Notes: a model not told the origin generated them from the letters alone. A DNA stretch of 64,000 nucleotides from an uncultured Muribaculaceae bacterium (GCA_934667475.1 CAKUMB010000001.1:462234-526233); one strand, 5' to 3'; shown: positions 1 to 8,309, numbered from the stretch's first letter. Translations and numbers: made by a program.

Positions 1-1130
1 TGCATGTTCATGCCGCCGGCAAATATGTTGGGGCAGGGCAGACCCTTGAATGAGAGTTGTGCACCGTCGGTCCCGCCGCGAATGGGCTGCACCTTAGGCT
101 TGACGTCTGCATTCTGCATGGCCAGCTTGGCCACATCGATGATGTGCATCACGGGCTCGATCTTTTCGCGCATGTTGTAGTATTGGTCCTTGAGCTCGAT
201 GGTGGCGCAGTCGGGGAACTCGCAGTTAATCTTGTGGCACAGGTGCTCAAGCTCGCGCTTGCGGCTCTCGAAGCGTGCGCGGTCGTGGTCGCGGATTATG
301 TAGGTGAGTGTGGTCTTTTCCACAGTGCCCTCCCAGCCTATCAGGTGGTAGAAGCCCTCGTAGCCCTCGGTGTGCTCGGGAGTTTCCCAGCGGGGCAGCA
401 TAATGGCAAACTGGTTGGCCACGCGCAGCGAATTCAGCATCTTGTGCTTGGCGGCTCCGGGATGCACGTTAAGACCCTTGAATGTGACCTTGGCCACGGC
501 GGCGTTGAAGTTTTCATATTCCAGCTCGCCTTCGGCACCGCCGTCCATGGTGTAGGCCCAGTCGGCGCCAAACTTGTCCACATCGAAGTGGTGTGCGCCC
601 AGACCAATCTCCTCATCGGGGTTGAAGCCGATGCGAATGTCGCCGTGCTTCACCTCGGGGTGCTGCTGGAACCACTCCACCGCGCTTATAATCTCGGCAA
701 TGCCGGCTTTGTCGTCGGCGCCGAGCAGCGTGGTGCCGTCGGTGACTATGATTTGCTGGCCCACAAAGTCGTTGAGTTCGGGAAACTGCTCGGGGCTGAG
801 CACTATGCCCTGCTGCTCGTTAAGGGTCACGCTGCCTCCCTTGTAGTCCACAATGCGCGGCTTCACGTCGTGGCCGCTCATGTCGGGGGCTGTGTCCATG
901 TGGGCAATGAAGCCAATGGTGGGCACCTTGTGGTCACAGTTGCCGGGCAGGGTGGCAAAGAGGTAGCCGTTGTCGTCGAGCGACACATTGCTAAGTCCCA
1001 TATCGGTCAGCTCTTTATATAGCTCTTTGGCAAACACCATCTGGCCGGGGGTGGATGGCGTGAGGTTGGTGAGTTCGTCGCTCTGGGTGTCGAACTTCAC
1101 ATACTTGAGAAATCTGTCAACTAAATTCAT
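1..1130 (-). CDS. pepT: Peptidase T (tripeptide aminopeptidase), 3' end cut off by the window
   Basis: Cytosolic M20-family zinc aminopeptidase that removes the N-terminal residue from tripeptides. Translating the minus strand from the ATG at 1130 gives MNLVDRFLKYVKFDTQSDE, then the metal-site segments GFIAHMDTAPD and TTLLGADDKAG, the GFNPDEEIG segment that carries the catalytic glutamate, and near the edge the family segment RGGTDGAQLSF. About 376 residues are visible of the roughly 405 usual for the family, so only the C-terminus is missing. A -7 box (TAACTTTG, minus strand 1173-1166) lies just upstream, so it probably has its own promoter separate from the genes upstream. The plus-strand frame over the same bases is a codon-bias shadow. 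Confidence 0.95.
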   Translation of the reverse strand, partial: MNLVDRFLKYVKFDTQSDELTNLTPSTPGQMVFAKELYKELTDMGLSNVSLDDNGYLFATLPGNCDHKVPTIGFIAHMDTAPDMSGHDVKPRIVDYKGGSVTLNEQQGIVLSPEQFPELNDFVGQQIIVTDGTTLLGADDKAGIAEIISAVEWFQQHPEVKHGDIRIGFNPDEEIGLGAHHFDVDKFGADWAYTMDGGAEGELEYENFNAAVAKVTFKGLNVHPGAAKHKMLNSLRVANQFAIMLPRWETPEHTEGYEGFYHLIGWEGTVEKTTLTYIIRDHDRARFESRKRELEHLCHKINCEFPDCATIELKDQYYNMREKIEPVMHIIDVAKLAMQNADVKPKVQPIRGGTDGAQLSFKGLPCPNIFAGGMNM

Positions 1131-1232
1131 AGTCCTTAAAGTTATCGTGTTGTTTATATATGTTGCAAAGTTAGTGCAAAATGGCGTCAAATTGAAATTA
1201 ATGCTGAAAAATGCACTTCTTGTGCCAGCTGT

Positions 1233-2006
1233 TTACATCGGGCAGTGATACTGCCCTTTGTGCAGTGTGGCGCGGCCATAGTGCACGGCGTGGGCGGGGC
1301 AGTGGTGGTAGCAGGCCAGGCACATGGTGCAGCGCCTGCCCCACTGCGGACGGCCACCGCTCATGCTCACGTTGCCCAGTGGGCACGCGCGTGCGCACCT
1401 GCCGCAGCCAGTGCAGCGGTCGGGCAGCGCGTGAAAGGGCCGCGGACTCATCAGTGCCAGCCCGAATAGCGGACTTATCACCCTCGACTTGAACCAAGCC
1501 ATGCTGCCGCGCGTCACATCAACCTCCTGCTTCCGCAGCCCTATGCTTTGCGCTATGGCTGCTATGCGGCTGTGGGCCGAGTCGAGCTTCTGCGCCTCGA
1601 GTGCGGAAGGGTCGGTGTCGAAACCCGGCAGACACACATAGTTGTTGGGCATCGTCAGCGAGTAGGCGGCGTCGAGCCGCACTCCAGCGCCCCACAGCCT
1701 GCGGCGCAGTAGGCTGGCCGTGAGTCCCACGTCGTCGCCGCAGGTCACCACCGCATAGCAGTGGTTGCCCCGTGGCGTGTAGCCGTCGAGCTGCATTTGG
1801 CCGATGAAGGCTTTCACCGCCGGCGGCAGCCCCCACGAGTAGGTGGGAAACACAAAGCCCACGGCCTCGCCCTTGTCAAGGCTGAAGCGGCATTCGCCGC
1901 TGGTGAGGCTCTGCGCCATGGCCACGGTGTGGACATCGGCGGTGAGCCGCGCCAACTGCTGTGCCGCCCATAGGCTGTTGCCTGTGCCCGAAAACCAGAA
2001 TATCAT
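1233..2006 (-). CDS. EFR1-family ferredoxin (flavodoxin-like domain plus two 4Fe-4S clusters)
   Basis: A 257-residue probable electron carrier. The N-terminus MIFWFSGTGNSLWAAQQLA is a flavodoxin-like phosphate-binding loop, and the fold runs to about residue 160. The C-terminal third has two bacterial ferredoxin motifs, CTGCGRCARACP and CTMCLACYHHCP, each C-x2-C-x2-C-x3-C, expected to bind two [4Fe-4S] clusters. This arrangement is the EFR1 family common in anaerobic Bacteroidales, whose partners are mostly unknown. It starts 12 bp after the Smr-domain gene and is probably the last gene of a three-gene transcript from about 4011. Assignment to the family is firm; the physiological partner is not known. 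Confidence 0.88.
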   Translation of the reverse strand: MIFWFSGTGNSLWAAQQLARLTADVHTVAMAQSLTSGECRFSLDKGEAVGFVFPTYSWGLPPAVKAFIGQMQLDGYTPRGNHCYAVVTCGDDVGLTASLLRRRLWGAGVRLDAAYSLTMPNNYVCLPGFDTDPSALEAQKLDSAHSRIAAIAQSIGLRKQEVDVTRGSMAWFKSRVISPLFGLALMSPRPFHALPDRCTGCGRCARACPLGNVSMSGGRPQWGRRCTMCLACYHHCPAHAVHYGRATLHKGQYHCPM

Positions 2007-2018
2007 TGTGCAGCGAAT

Positions 2019-3107
2019 TTATTTGTGAATGGTCACCTGTGTGGCTCCGAAGCCATATTCGCGGAAGCTGGCGTCCTGGGCAAGGCAGTGTGGATAGTGG
2101 CGCTTGAGGTCTTGCAGCAGCGCGTGGCGCAGCACGCCCTCGCCCTTGCCGTGAATGAACACAATGCGCTGCCCGGGGCGGTTTATGTTTTCGTCCATGG
2201 CCTCGCGGAATTTGCTCAGCTGGTAGTTGAGCATGTCGGTGTGGTTCATGCCTGTGGTGTCGTCGAGCAGCTCGCTTATGTGCAGGTCAATCACTATGTT
2301 GCCGCTGTTGGGGTCGCGGTGCTGGTGGCGCTTCACTGGCTGTGCCTTGGGACGCTCGTCGGCAGCGCGCTTGCCGCGCATGGCGCGCTCCAGCTCACTG
2401 CTGTCGATGGTCAGCTGGCGTGCGGGCAGGTCGTTGCGCGTGATGGTGAGTGCTATCACCGGCACGTCGAAGTATTCGTTGTCGTGAAAACTGTGCAGCT
2501 TGTAGAATTTGGTCACATCGAGCCGTTGCTCCACCAGCGCCGGATTTTTCAGCTTGAAGCCGCGCTGCTGCTTGAATGCCACATATTGCACGGCCACGTG
2601 GGTGAGCGAGTTCAGGTCGTCGTGTCCAAACTCCTCCAGCTCGAGTTGGAAGTTGGGCTCCACCACGCCAGCCCAGCGGGTGGTCCACTCTGTGTCGTCG
2701 TCGCCGCGGCTCATGTAGGTGGCATACAGAAAATAGTTGCTGTCGTTCACCAATGTGGCATAGAAAGTGGTGGTGCTAAGATGCTTCAGCTCGCGTGCCT
2801 CGTAGGCCAGCACAATGTTGAGCACGTCGCCGCCTTTGGTTTCAATCACCGGCTCTTCGGCCTGCACCAGCTGCGGCTTGGGTGCCGACGGCTTGTCGGG
2901 CTCCACAAGTTTGCTCTTCACCTTCACGGGGCGCTCGTAGGTGCTGGGCTTGCAGGCAGCGGCGTTCACCACCACCAGTTCGCGCGTGGGCACTGGGCGT
3001 TCAAATCCGTCACTGTCTTCCACATAGGCCGTGTTGCCTTCAATCTTTGTCACTTTGCCGCCTCCCACATCGTTGAGGAAGCGCACTATGTCGTTAACTT
3101 TCACCAT
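2019..3107 (-). CDS. DUF2027 protein with C-terminal Smr domain
   Basis: A 362-residue cytosolic protein. The N-terminus (MVKVNDIVRFLNDVGGGKV) matches the small DUF2027 beta domain, the middle (about residues 100-235) is an all-beta region, and the last 85 residues form an Smr domain with the diagnostic VIDLHISEL and FIHGKGEGVLR motifs. Smr domains of MutS2 and related proteins nick or cleave nucleic acids; the role of this Bacteroidetes-specific fusion is not established. It lies 10 bp after the secreted-protein gene and 12 bp before the ferredoxin gene, which suggests co-transcription. Length and architecture look intact. Confidence 0.88.
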   Translation of the reverse strand: MVKVNDIVRFLNDVGGGKVTKIEGNTAYVEDSDGFERPVPTRELVVVNAAACKPSTYERPVKVKSKLVEPDKPSAPKPQLVQAEEPVIETKGGDVLNIVLAYEARELKHLSTTTFYATLVNDSNYFLYATYMSRGDDDTEWTTRWAGVVEPNFQLELEEFGHDDLNSLTHVAVQYVAFKQQRGFKLKNPALVEQRLDVTKFYKLHSFHDNEYFDVPVIALTITRNDLPARQLTIDSSELERAMRGKRAADERPKAQPVKRHQHRDPNSGNIVIDLHISELLDDTTGMNHTDMLNYQLSKFREAMDENINRPGQRIVFIHGKGEGVLRHALLQDLKRHYPHCLAQDASFREYGFGATQVTIHK

Positions 3108-3117
3108 ATCTTTTTTT

Positions 3118-4011
3118 CTATTTCCTTTCCTTTGTTGTTTCCTGTTTGATGGCGGTCACGGCCGCCTCGTATTCCTGCGGATAGATTAGCATGGTGCCTA
3201 TCTCGCCGCCGCGGTTGTCGGTGTAGACGTAGCGCAGCTGCTTGCGCTCGTCGGCCGCGGCGCGTATCAGCAGGTTCAGCCTGTATGACCCGTCAAGCGT
3301 CTTGAACCACCGCTCGCGCATTTGCTGCACAAACGCCGTCACGTTCACGCTCTCCTTGGTGAGGTAGGGAATCATCACCTCCAGTTCCAGTGTCTGCGGG
3401 TCGGTGAGTTCTACGTGGGTCAGATACTCATTGTCGGCAATGTGCATGTTGTGTTTGGCCAGTGCTGTCTTTGCCGCCTTCACAAGTGCTTCGGTGCCGC
3501 TGAGCTGAGCGGTGGGGCACAGCCAGCGCAGGCTGCCGGCCACGGCGCCCACCACGTTGGGCAGACCGCTGCGGTGGCCGCTCACGGCATACAGCGTGCA
3601 GAATCCGGCGTTGAGCGCCACAGCCTCGCACTCATAGCGCACTCCGCGGCTCACTTTGGCAAATCGCACGTGCTTGGCCGGCAGCAGGGCGAATGTGGTG
3701 TCGGTCACCTCGCCCACCTCCACCGCCTCGCGGCAAAATGGATCGCGGCGCTCCACCGCTTGGCTTTGCAGGTAGGACTCGGGGTCGAATGGCGCGTCGA
3801 TTACGTCGATGCGCGCCAATTCGCTGATGCCGCCGCTGCTGCTGCGCTGCAGCAGCACGCGCGCCCCTATCGAGCGCATAGAGTTGTCGGTGCTCACTGC
3901 CCAGCTGTCGTCGGGAGTTGTGAGGCTGAAAAATGCGTTGCTCACAGTGGCGGCCTGCAGGGCCAGCGCTGTGGCCGCGGCAACTATTGCTGTAATAAGT
4001 CTTGTAGTCAT
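3118..4011 (-). CDS. Secreted protein of unknown function
   Basis: A 297-residue protein that I do not recognise as a named family. It opens with a clear signal peptide (MTTRLITAIVAAATALALQA) and has no lipobox cysteine, so periplasmic or secreted location is likely. The rest alternates predicted strand and helix, with an Ala/Lys-rich helical part near residues 180-200. It is the first gene of an apparent operon with the Smr-domain and EFR1 genes (10 and 12 bp gaps). No catalytic motif stands out. Codon use resembles its neighbours, so I take it as a real gene. Confidence 0.7.
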   Translation of the reverse strand: MTTRLITAIVAAATALALQAATVSNAFFSLTTPDDSWAVSTDNSMRSIGARVLLQRSSSGGISELARIDVIDAPFDPESYLQSQAVERRDPFCREAVEVGEVTDTTFALLPAKHVRFAKVSRGVRYECEAVALNAGFCTLYAVSGHRSGLPNVVGAVAGSLRWLCPTAQLSGTEALVKAAKTALAKHNMHIADNEYLTHVELTDPQTLELEVMIPYLTKESVNVTAFVQQMRERWFKTLDGSYRLNLLIRAAADERKQLRYVYTDNRGGEIGTMLIYPQEYEAAVTAIKQETTKERK

Positions 4012-4033
4012 TTATGCTAAAGTTGTATTGCAA

Positions 4034-4084
4034 AAAACAAATGCGCGCGCTAAACCCGTGTGTGGCGAGTTAGCGCGCGCTTTG
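4034..4084 (-). terminator. Terminator of tRNA-Ser
   Basis: A GC-rich inverted repeat (arms 4043-4052 and 4071-4080) followed on the minus strand by a T-rich stretch (ATTTGTTTTTT). It lies directly after the 3' end of tRNA-Ser, as expected for a rho-independent stop. Confidence 0.75.
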
Positions 4085-4086
4085 TG

Positions 4087-4174
4087 CGGAGTGAGCGAGA
4101 TTCGAACTCGCGAAACGCTTTTGACGTTTACACGCTTTCCAGGCGTGCCTCTTCAACCACTCGAGCATCACTCC
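4087..4174 (-). tRNA. tRNA-Ser (anticodon GGA)
   Basis: The minus strand folds into a full cloverleaf with the long variable arm of a class II tRNA. The acceptor stem GGAGTGA (4174-4168) pairs with TCACTCC (4094-4088), the anticodon stem is CACGC/GCGTG around loop CTGGAAA (anticodon GGA, reading UCC and UCU), and the T-arm contains GTTCGAATC. The discriminator base is G at 4087. CCA is not encoded. A promoter-like TATCTTTG lies upstream on the same strand at 4218-4211. Confidence 0.96.
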
Positions 4175-4210
4175 ATGTGTGTGGTGGCCTGTGGCCGTGT
4201 TGTGTGGTGC

Positions 4211-4218
4211 AAAGATAG
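4211..4218 (-). promoter_or_regulatory. -7 promoter box for tRNA-Ser
   Basis: TATCTTTG on the minus strand matches the Bacteroidetes -7 consensus TAnnTTTG and lies about 37 bp before the tRNA. A T-rich element lies roughly 20 bp further upstream, but no perfect TTTG. Confidence 0.55.
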
Positions 4219-4262
4219 TGAAAATTTGCTAATGCTAAAGAAATTGTGAGTAATTTTGTGAC

Positions 4263-5735
4263 ATGAACGATTCAACCCGATGCCACAATGCTACGCCGGA
4301 ACCCGTCGACGGCTCTGATGTCGCCGTCAGCGCATTCGGAGCCGATGTGATGGCAATGCTGCCATTCGAGCCCAATTCCGACCAGATGACAATGATTGCC
4401 GCCTTTGCCCATTTTCTGGCCCGCGGCGGCGACCGCGCGGCATTTCTGCTCAACGGCTATGCCGGTACGGGCAAGACCAGCGTGGCCGGTGCCATAGTGC
4501 GCACGCTCACCATGCGCGGACAGAAGACGGTGCTGCTTGCACCCACGGGGCGCGCCGCGCAGGTGTTCAGCGAGTATTCAGGCCACCCGGCCTACACCAT
4601 TCACCGCAAAATATACCGTCAGAATGGCTATCTCGACAACGGCTTTTCGCTTGCCGAAAACAAGCATACCAACACCGTTTTCATCGTCGACGAGGCCTCG
4701 ATGATAAGCAACTCGCAGGGGCTCGAGGGCGCCTCGTTTGGCTCCGGACGGCTGCTCGACGACCTGGTGCGCTATGTGTATGCCGACCCGGCCAGCGGCT
4801 GCCGCCTGATGCTGATGGGCGACTCGGCCCAGCTGCCGCCAGTGGGGCAGACCGAGAGCCCTGCGCTCAGCGCGCAGGTGCTCGGCGGCTATGGCCTGCG
4901 TGTCTACGACATATGGCTCACGCAGATAGCGAGGCAGGCTGCACAGAGCGGAATTCTGTATAACGCCACCACGGTGCGCCGCATGCTCACCACCGCCCAA
5001 ATGGCCCCGCCCGAGTTGCAGCTAACTGGGTTTGACGACGTTGAGGCCGTGGCGGGTGAATTTCTGCTCGAAAAAATCAGTGACTGCTACGACAGCTGTG
5101 GCCTCGACGACACCATAATTGTGACGCGGAGCAACCGCCGCGCCAAGCTGTTTAACGGCGCCGTGCGCAACCAAATTCTGTATCGCGACGACGAACTGGT
5201 GAACGGCGACATGCTGCTGGTGGCCAAAAATAACTATTTCTGGGCTGCCGACTATAAGGAAATTGACTTCATTGCCAACGGTGATGTGGCTTGTGTGAAG
5301 CGTGTGTGGGGCGATGTTGAGGAGCGGTATGGGCTGCGCTTTGCCCAGGTGACGCTCGAGTTTCCCGATCACGGCGGTGTGGAGGTGGAGGCAAAGATAA
5401 TTCTCGACAGCCTCATGAGCGACACGCCTGCGCTCACGCGCGAGCAAAACGAGCGCATGTATAATGAACTGATGCAGGAATTGCAGGGCGACAAGCGCAC
5501 TCGCTACCGTGCCCTGAAGGCCAACCCATATTTCAACGCCCTGCAAGTGAAGTTTGCCTACGCCGTCACTTGCCACAAGGCGCAGGGCGGCCAGTGGAGC
5601 AACGTGTTTGTCGACATGGGCTCGATAATGCCCGACGCGCTTGGCACACTCGACTTCATGCGCTGGCTCTACACTGCCATGACCCGTGCGCGCCGCCACC
5701 TCTACCTCATCAACTGCCCCCTCGCCACCACTTAA
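4263..5735 (+). CDS. RecD-like superfamily 1 DNA helicase / AAA ATPase
   Basis: A 490-residue ATP-dependent helicase related to RecD/Dda. Walker A is LLNGYAGTGKTSVAGAI (about residues 62-78), Walker B is VFIVDEASMIS, and a motif III-like segment is LMLMGDSAQLPPVGQ. The C-terminal UvrD_C_2 region carries YAVTCHKAQGGQW and LYTAMTRARRHLYLI, matching motifs V and VI. It is probably a stand-alone DNA repair or recombination helicase rather than a RecBCD subunit, since no recB or recC is nearby. The -7 box TAATTTTG (4251-4258) lies only 4 bp before this ATG, so translation may be leaderless or begin at a downstream Met near residue 30. The gene stands alone on the plus strand among minus-strand genes. 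Confidence 0.9.
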   Translation: MNDSTRCHNATPEPVDGSDVAVSAFGADVMAMLPFEPNSDQMTMIAAFAHFLARGGDRAAFLLNGYAGTGKTSVAGAIVRTLTMRGQKTVLLAPTGRAAQVFSEYSGHPAYTIHRKIYRQNGYLDNGFSLAENKHTNTVFIVDEASMISNSQGLEGASFGSGRLLDDLVRYVYADPASGCRLMLMGDSAQLPPVGQTESPALSAQVLGGYGLRVYDIWLTQIARQAAQSGILYNATTVRRMLTTAQMAPPELQLTGFDDVEAVAGEFLLEKISDCYDSCGLDDTIIVTRSNRRAKLFNGAVRNQILYRDDELVNGDMLLVAKNNYFWAADYKEIDFIANGDVACVKRVWGDVEERYGLRFAQVTLEFPDHGGVEVEAKIILDSLMSDTPALTREQNERMYNELMQELQGDKRTRYRALKANPYFNALQVKFAYAVTCHKAQGGQWSNVFVDMGSIMPDALGTLDFMRWLYTAMTRARRHLYLINCPLATT

Positions 5736-5781
5736 CCCATCATGAAAACTCATCTTCACCAGCATCAGCACCACAACGATA

Positions 5782-5811
5782 GAGCGCCGCATTGGTGGAG
5801 TGCGGCGCATC
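5782..5811. terminator. Hairpin between convergent genes
   Basis: Inverted repeat with GCGCCGCA/TGCGGCGC arms, located 47 bp after the helicase stop and ahead of the convergent membrane-protein stop. There is no good T-run, so this is a structure in the terminator position rather than a textbook terminator. Confidence 0.45.
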
Positions 5812-5865
5812 TGTTATTTAATGGCTTGTGAAATCTGATTTTTTTGTGTGGCGCTGGGCTGCATG

Positions 5866-6615
5866 CTACTTGGGCATGTAGTCGCGGTAGGGATTGTCGC
5901 TGTCGTCGGGCGCGTTGGCTGGCTGCTTGGGCATGTAGGCGGCGTCGGGGTCGTCGGCCGTCGTCACCTTCACCCCTTCCACTACCGTTGGCTCCAGTGG
6001 CTTGCTTTCGGTCTTGGCCAGTGCAGCCTTCTGGCCCTTGCGGTGTGTGTGCTCCTTTTCAAGCTTGTTGATTTCATGGTGCAGGTCGGCGCTCACTTTG
6101 GTGCCGATTTCGCTCAGGTGCTTCTTGCCCTCTTCAAAGCTGTGGTCGATTTGCTCCTCCAGCAAGCGGTTGAACTTGAACGGCAGCATCGACAGCAGTG
6201 CCGACAGCATTGCCATCACCGTGAGCACCAGCGATGTCTGGTAGCCAATGCCGAGCCCGGTCACCTCAAAGCCCTGGGCTATGGTGGCGTCGTACATCAG
6301 CTCGGGGTCGTGGGTGAGGTCGGGCTGCACGTGCACCTCGCTGGCATTGAGCAGAAACACCAGGCCCAGCGATATGAGCGCTGCCACTGCAAATCCCCAA
6401 TAGCGGTTTTTGAGACTGTTGACGCCTATCGCCGAGAAGCATGCAATGAAGGGCAGCAGGGCGTAGAGCGTCTTTAGCACGCTGAAGTCTTGCGTTATTA
6501 GTCCCGCGGTGTAGAAAAAACCGCTTTGGGTGCCTTGAAACGAAATTTCGTGAAACGGCAGGAATATGTAGCACGCCAGTGCGGCCACGAGCAGTATATT
6601 GGTGATTGGTTTCAT
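5866..6615 (-). CDS. Inner-membrane protein of unknown function
   Basis: A 249-residue protein with about four hydrophobic segments (near residues 5-20, 45-65, 72-90 and 125-145), followed by a charged, helical C-terminal tail (EEQIDHSFEEGKKHLSEIG and onward, coiled-coil-like). The extreme C-terminus repeats a short motif: AAYMPK, then YRDYMPK at the very end. I do not recognise a family. It is transcribed alone, convergent with the helicase gene. Membrane location is supported by sequence; function is unknown. Confidence 0.72.
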   Translation of the reverse strand: MKPITNILLVAALACYIFLPFHEISFQGTQSGFFYTAGLITQDFSVLKTLYALLPFIACFSAIGVNSLKNRYWGFAVAALISLGLVFLLNASEVHVQPDLTHDPELMYDATIAQGFEVTGLGIGYQTSLVLTVMAMLSALLSMLPFKFNRLLEEQIDHSFEEGKKHLSEIGTKVSADLHHEINKLEKEHTHRKGQKAALAKTESKPLEPTVVEGVKVTTADDPDAAYMPKQPANAPDDSDNPYRDYMPK

Positions 6616-6748
6616 TTGTGTAGTTGTCTATCCTTAGTTTTAATTCTGTGCTGATGAGCAAAATCCACGTTACTGTCACTCTCGCATTATCTACTTAGAC
6701 ACCGCAGCGGGCAAAAGGTTTAACCTGCGGTCCACGCAAGTGCCCGTG

Positions 6749-7675
6749 TCACGGCAAATTGCCGTTCAGGTCAATGCGCAGGCCCTCGTTGGCAAGCGTG
6801 GTGTGCGGAAACTCCTCGCGCGCCTGCTCAAGCAGCGGCTCGAGGCTTTCGTATCGCTTGCTGTAGTGCCCCAGAATCAGGTTGCGCACACCCGCCTCAC
6901 GCGCCACAATGCCGGCCTCACGCGCCGTGCTGTGAAACCGCTGCCGTGCCTGCTTAGCGCACTCGTCGCCATATGTGGCCTCGTGATATAGCCAGTCGAC
7001 TCCGGCCACGGCCTCGGTGATGCGCGGGCTTGGGGTGGTGTCGCTGCAGTAGGCATAGCTCACGGCGCGGTCGGGCGGTGTGGTGAGCTCGGCGTTGGGC
7101 ACCGTAAGCCCATCGGGGGTCACGAAGTCGGCGCCCTCGCGCAGCGGCCTCATTGCGTAGCGGGGCACCTGCCATTGTGCGGTGGCCTCGGGGTTGATGT
7201 GGCGCAGCTTTGGCTTTTCGCGCACCAGAAAACCCACTGTGGGCAGGCGGTGGCGCAGCGGAAAGGTGCTCACCGTCACGGCATCGTCTTCATAAATCAC
7301 GGCGCTTTCGGTGCCTATCACGTCAATCTTCAGCTCAAACGGCATTTGGCGGCAAAAGTAGCCCACCACTTCGCCCAGCAGCTTTGCCCCGTCGGCAAAG
7401 GTGTGCACGGTCAGTGTACCCGTCTTGCCCAGCAGTGCAAGGGTGGATATCAAACCCGGAAGGCCGAAGCAGTGGTCGCCGTGCAGGTGGCTGATGAAGA
7501 TGTGGTTGAGCCGCATAAACTTCAGCCCCATGCGGCGCATTTCCAGCTGTGCGCCCTCGCCGCAGTCTATCATCATCAGGTTGTCGCGCACGTTCAGCAC
7601 CTGGCTCGATGGCAGGTGCCGCAGGCTCGATGTGGCCGAACCGCAACCCAGTATGTTGAGTTCAAATCGTGTCAT
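6749..7675 (-). CDS. rnz: Ribonuclease Z (tRNA 3' endonuclease)
   Basis: Zinc-dependent endonuclease of the metallo-beta-lactamase fold that trims 3' trailers from tRNA precursors. From the ATG at 7675 the protein is 308 residues, beginning MTRFELNILGCGSATSS. It carries the metal motif HLHGDHC, the later LYHEATYGDE segment, and LILGHYSKRY near the C-terminus, all typical of RNase Z. An in-frame ATG at 7714 would add 13 residues, but it falls on the promoter (TTTG at 7722-7719, 19 bp, TATCTTAG at 7699-7692), so the 7675 start is preferred. It appears monocistronic. Confidence 0.93.
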   Translation of the reverse strand: MTRFELNILGCGSATSSLRHLPSSQVLNVRDNLMMIDCGEGAQLEMRRMGLKFMRLNHIFISHLHGDHCFGLPGLISTLALLGKTGTLTVHTFADGAKLLGEVVGYFCRQMPFELKIDVIGTESAVIYEDDAVTVSTFPLRHRLPTVGFLVREKPKLRHINPEATAQWQVPRYAMRPLREGADFVTPDGLTVPNAELTTPPDRAVSYAYCSDTTPSPRITEAVAGVDWLYHEATYGDECAKQARQRFHSTAREAGIVAREAGVRNLILGHYSKRYESLEPLLEQAREEFPHTTLANEGLRIDLNGNLP

Positions 7676-7691
7676 TGCTAAAAAACGGCAA

Positions 7692-7722
7692 CTAAGATAG
7701 CTATTTTTTTCCACTCTGCAAA
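7692..7722 (-). promoter_or_regulatory. Promoter of rnz
   Basis: Minus-strand TTTG (7722-7719), 19-bp spacer, then TATCTTAG (7699-7692), one base off the TAnnTTTG consensus. It lies 16 bp before the chosen rnz start. Confidence 0.6.
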
Positions 7723-7798
7723 ACGCAATTGCTCATCACTATGCGTTGCAATTCGTTGCTTTAGTTGAATAAATTTTAATTTTTCACTGCTGTTTGGC

Positions 7799-7829
7799 TT
7801 GCAAATGCCGAAAATTAGGGGTACTTTTG
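7799..7829 (+). promoter_or_regulatory. Promoter of a candidate small RNA
   Basis: TTG (7799-7801), 20-bp spacer, then TACTTTTG (7822-7829), fitting the Bacteroidetes promoter pattern. No annotated plus-strand gene follows; a hairpin with T-run starts 42 bp later. Confidence 0.5.
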
Positions 7830-7834
7830 TGATA

Positions 7835-7910
7835 TAGTTTTTTCATAGGATTAGATTTTTAAGGTTTGACGCAAGCGGTAGTTGTGAAACTCCCGCTTGC
7901 TTCATTTTTT
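7835..7910 (+). ncRNA. Candidate small RNA ending in a GNRA-loop terminator
   Basis: The stretch of about 75 nt lies between a promoter-like element and a strong hairpin: arms GCAAGCGG (7871-7878) and CCGCTTGC (7893-7900), an inner AGTT/AACT extension, a GTGA tetraloop, then TTCATTTTTT. It contains no credible reading frame. The 323-bp gap between rnz and the small gene at 7999 otherwise holds only AT-rich sequence and a second terminator. This is inferred from promoter and terminator geometry only; a decayed gene leader is the alternative. Confidence 0.4.
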
Positions 7911-7933
7911 ATGCATAGGCAAGTGCATAACCG

Positions 7934-7973
7934 AAAAAAAGCAGGGGCTCAGCTACGAGCCCCTGCTTTTTTA
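7934..7973. terminator. Bidirectional rho-independent terminator
   Basis: Nearly perfect inverted repeat, GCAGGGGCTC / GAGCCCCTGC, flanked by an A-run on the left and a T-run on the right, so it can act on both strands. On the minus strand it would end the long transcript that includes ispH, cmk and the small gene at 7999. Confidence 0.85.
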
Positions 7974-7998
7974 ATGGGAAATAATATGTGCTGGGTGC

Positions 7999-8253
7999 TT
8001 AGCGCACCACAAACTTGCTGCCGTCATACTCGCGGGCGTAGAGCTTGACGCGGGTGATGTAGCCAGTGGCGCCCAGCAGCTTGTAGTTCACTGTGGGCCG
8101 CACGCCGCTGGCAGCGTCATATTCCACCAGCGCAAGCACTTCATTGGGGTTGCCCAGGCCGGCATAGCCGGTCTCCTGCCACCATTTGCCCGCGGCAAAC
8201 TCGCTGCCATCGCGGTCGGTGGCGGCACTGGCGGCAAAACTTCCTGCCAGCAT
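7999..8253 (-). CDS. Small protein of unknown function, possibly a gene remnant
   Basis: An 84-residue frame (MLAGSFAASAATDRDGSEFA at the start, YDGSKFVVR at the end) with protein-like composition and the same third-position GC bias as its neighbours. It lies between the TIGR02757 gene and a strong terminator. The frame stays open upstream of the ATG to at least 8320 (PYATGTQLAAS just before it) without a good start, and there is no signal peptide. It therefore looks either like the last part of a longer secreted protein whose 5' end was lost or like a small gene with an unusual start. No family recognised. Confidence 0.4.
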   Translation of the reverse strand: MLAGSFAASAATDRDGSEFAAGKWWQETGYAGLGNPNEVLALVEYDAASGVRPTVNYKLLGATGYITRVKLYAREYDGSKFVVR

Positions 8254-8309
8254 AGATGCGGCCAGCTGGGTGCCAGTCGCATAAGGGGTGATGCGGTGTG
8301 GTGGGAGTG

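Noticed and set aside
57..1022. Plus-strand frame of 321 codons
   Set aside because: Antisense to pepT, which is clear on the minus strand from its motifs. GC-rich third positions create long mirror frames.
2025..3149. Plus-strand frame of 374 codons
   Set aside because: Antisense to the DUF2027/Smr gene; sequence rich in His, Val and Ala with no domain.
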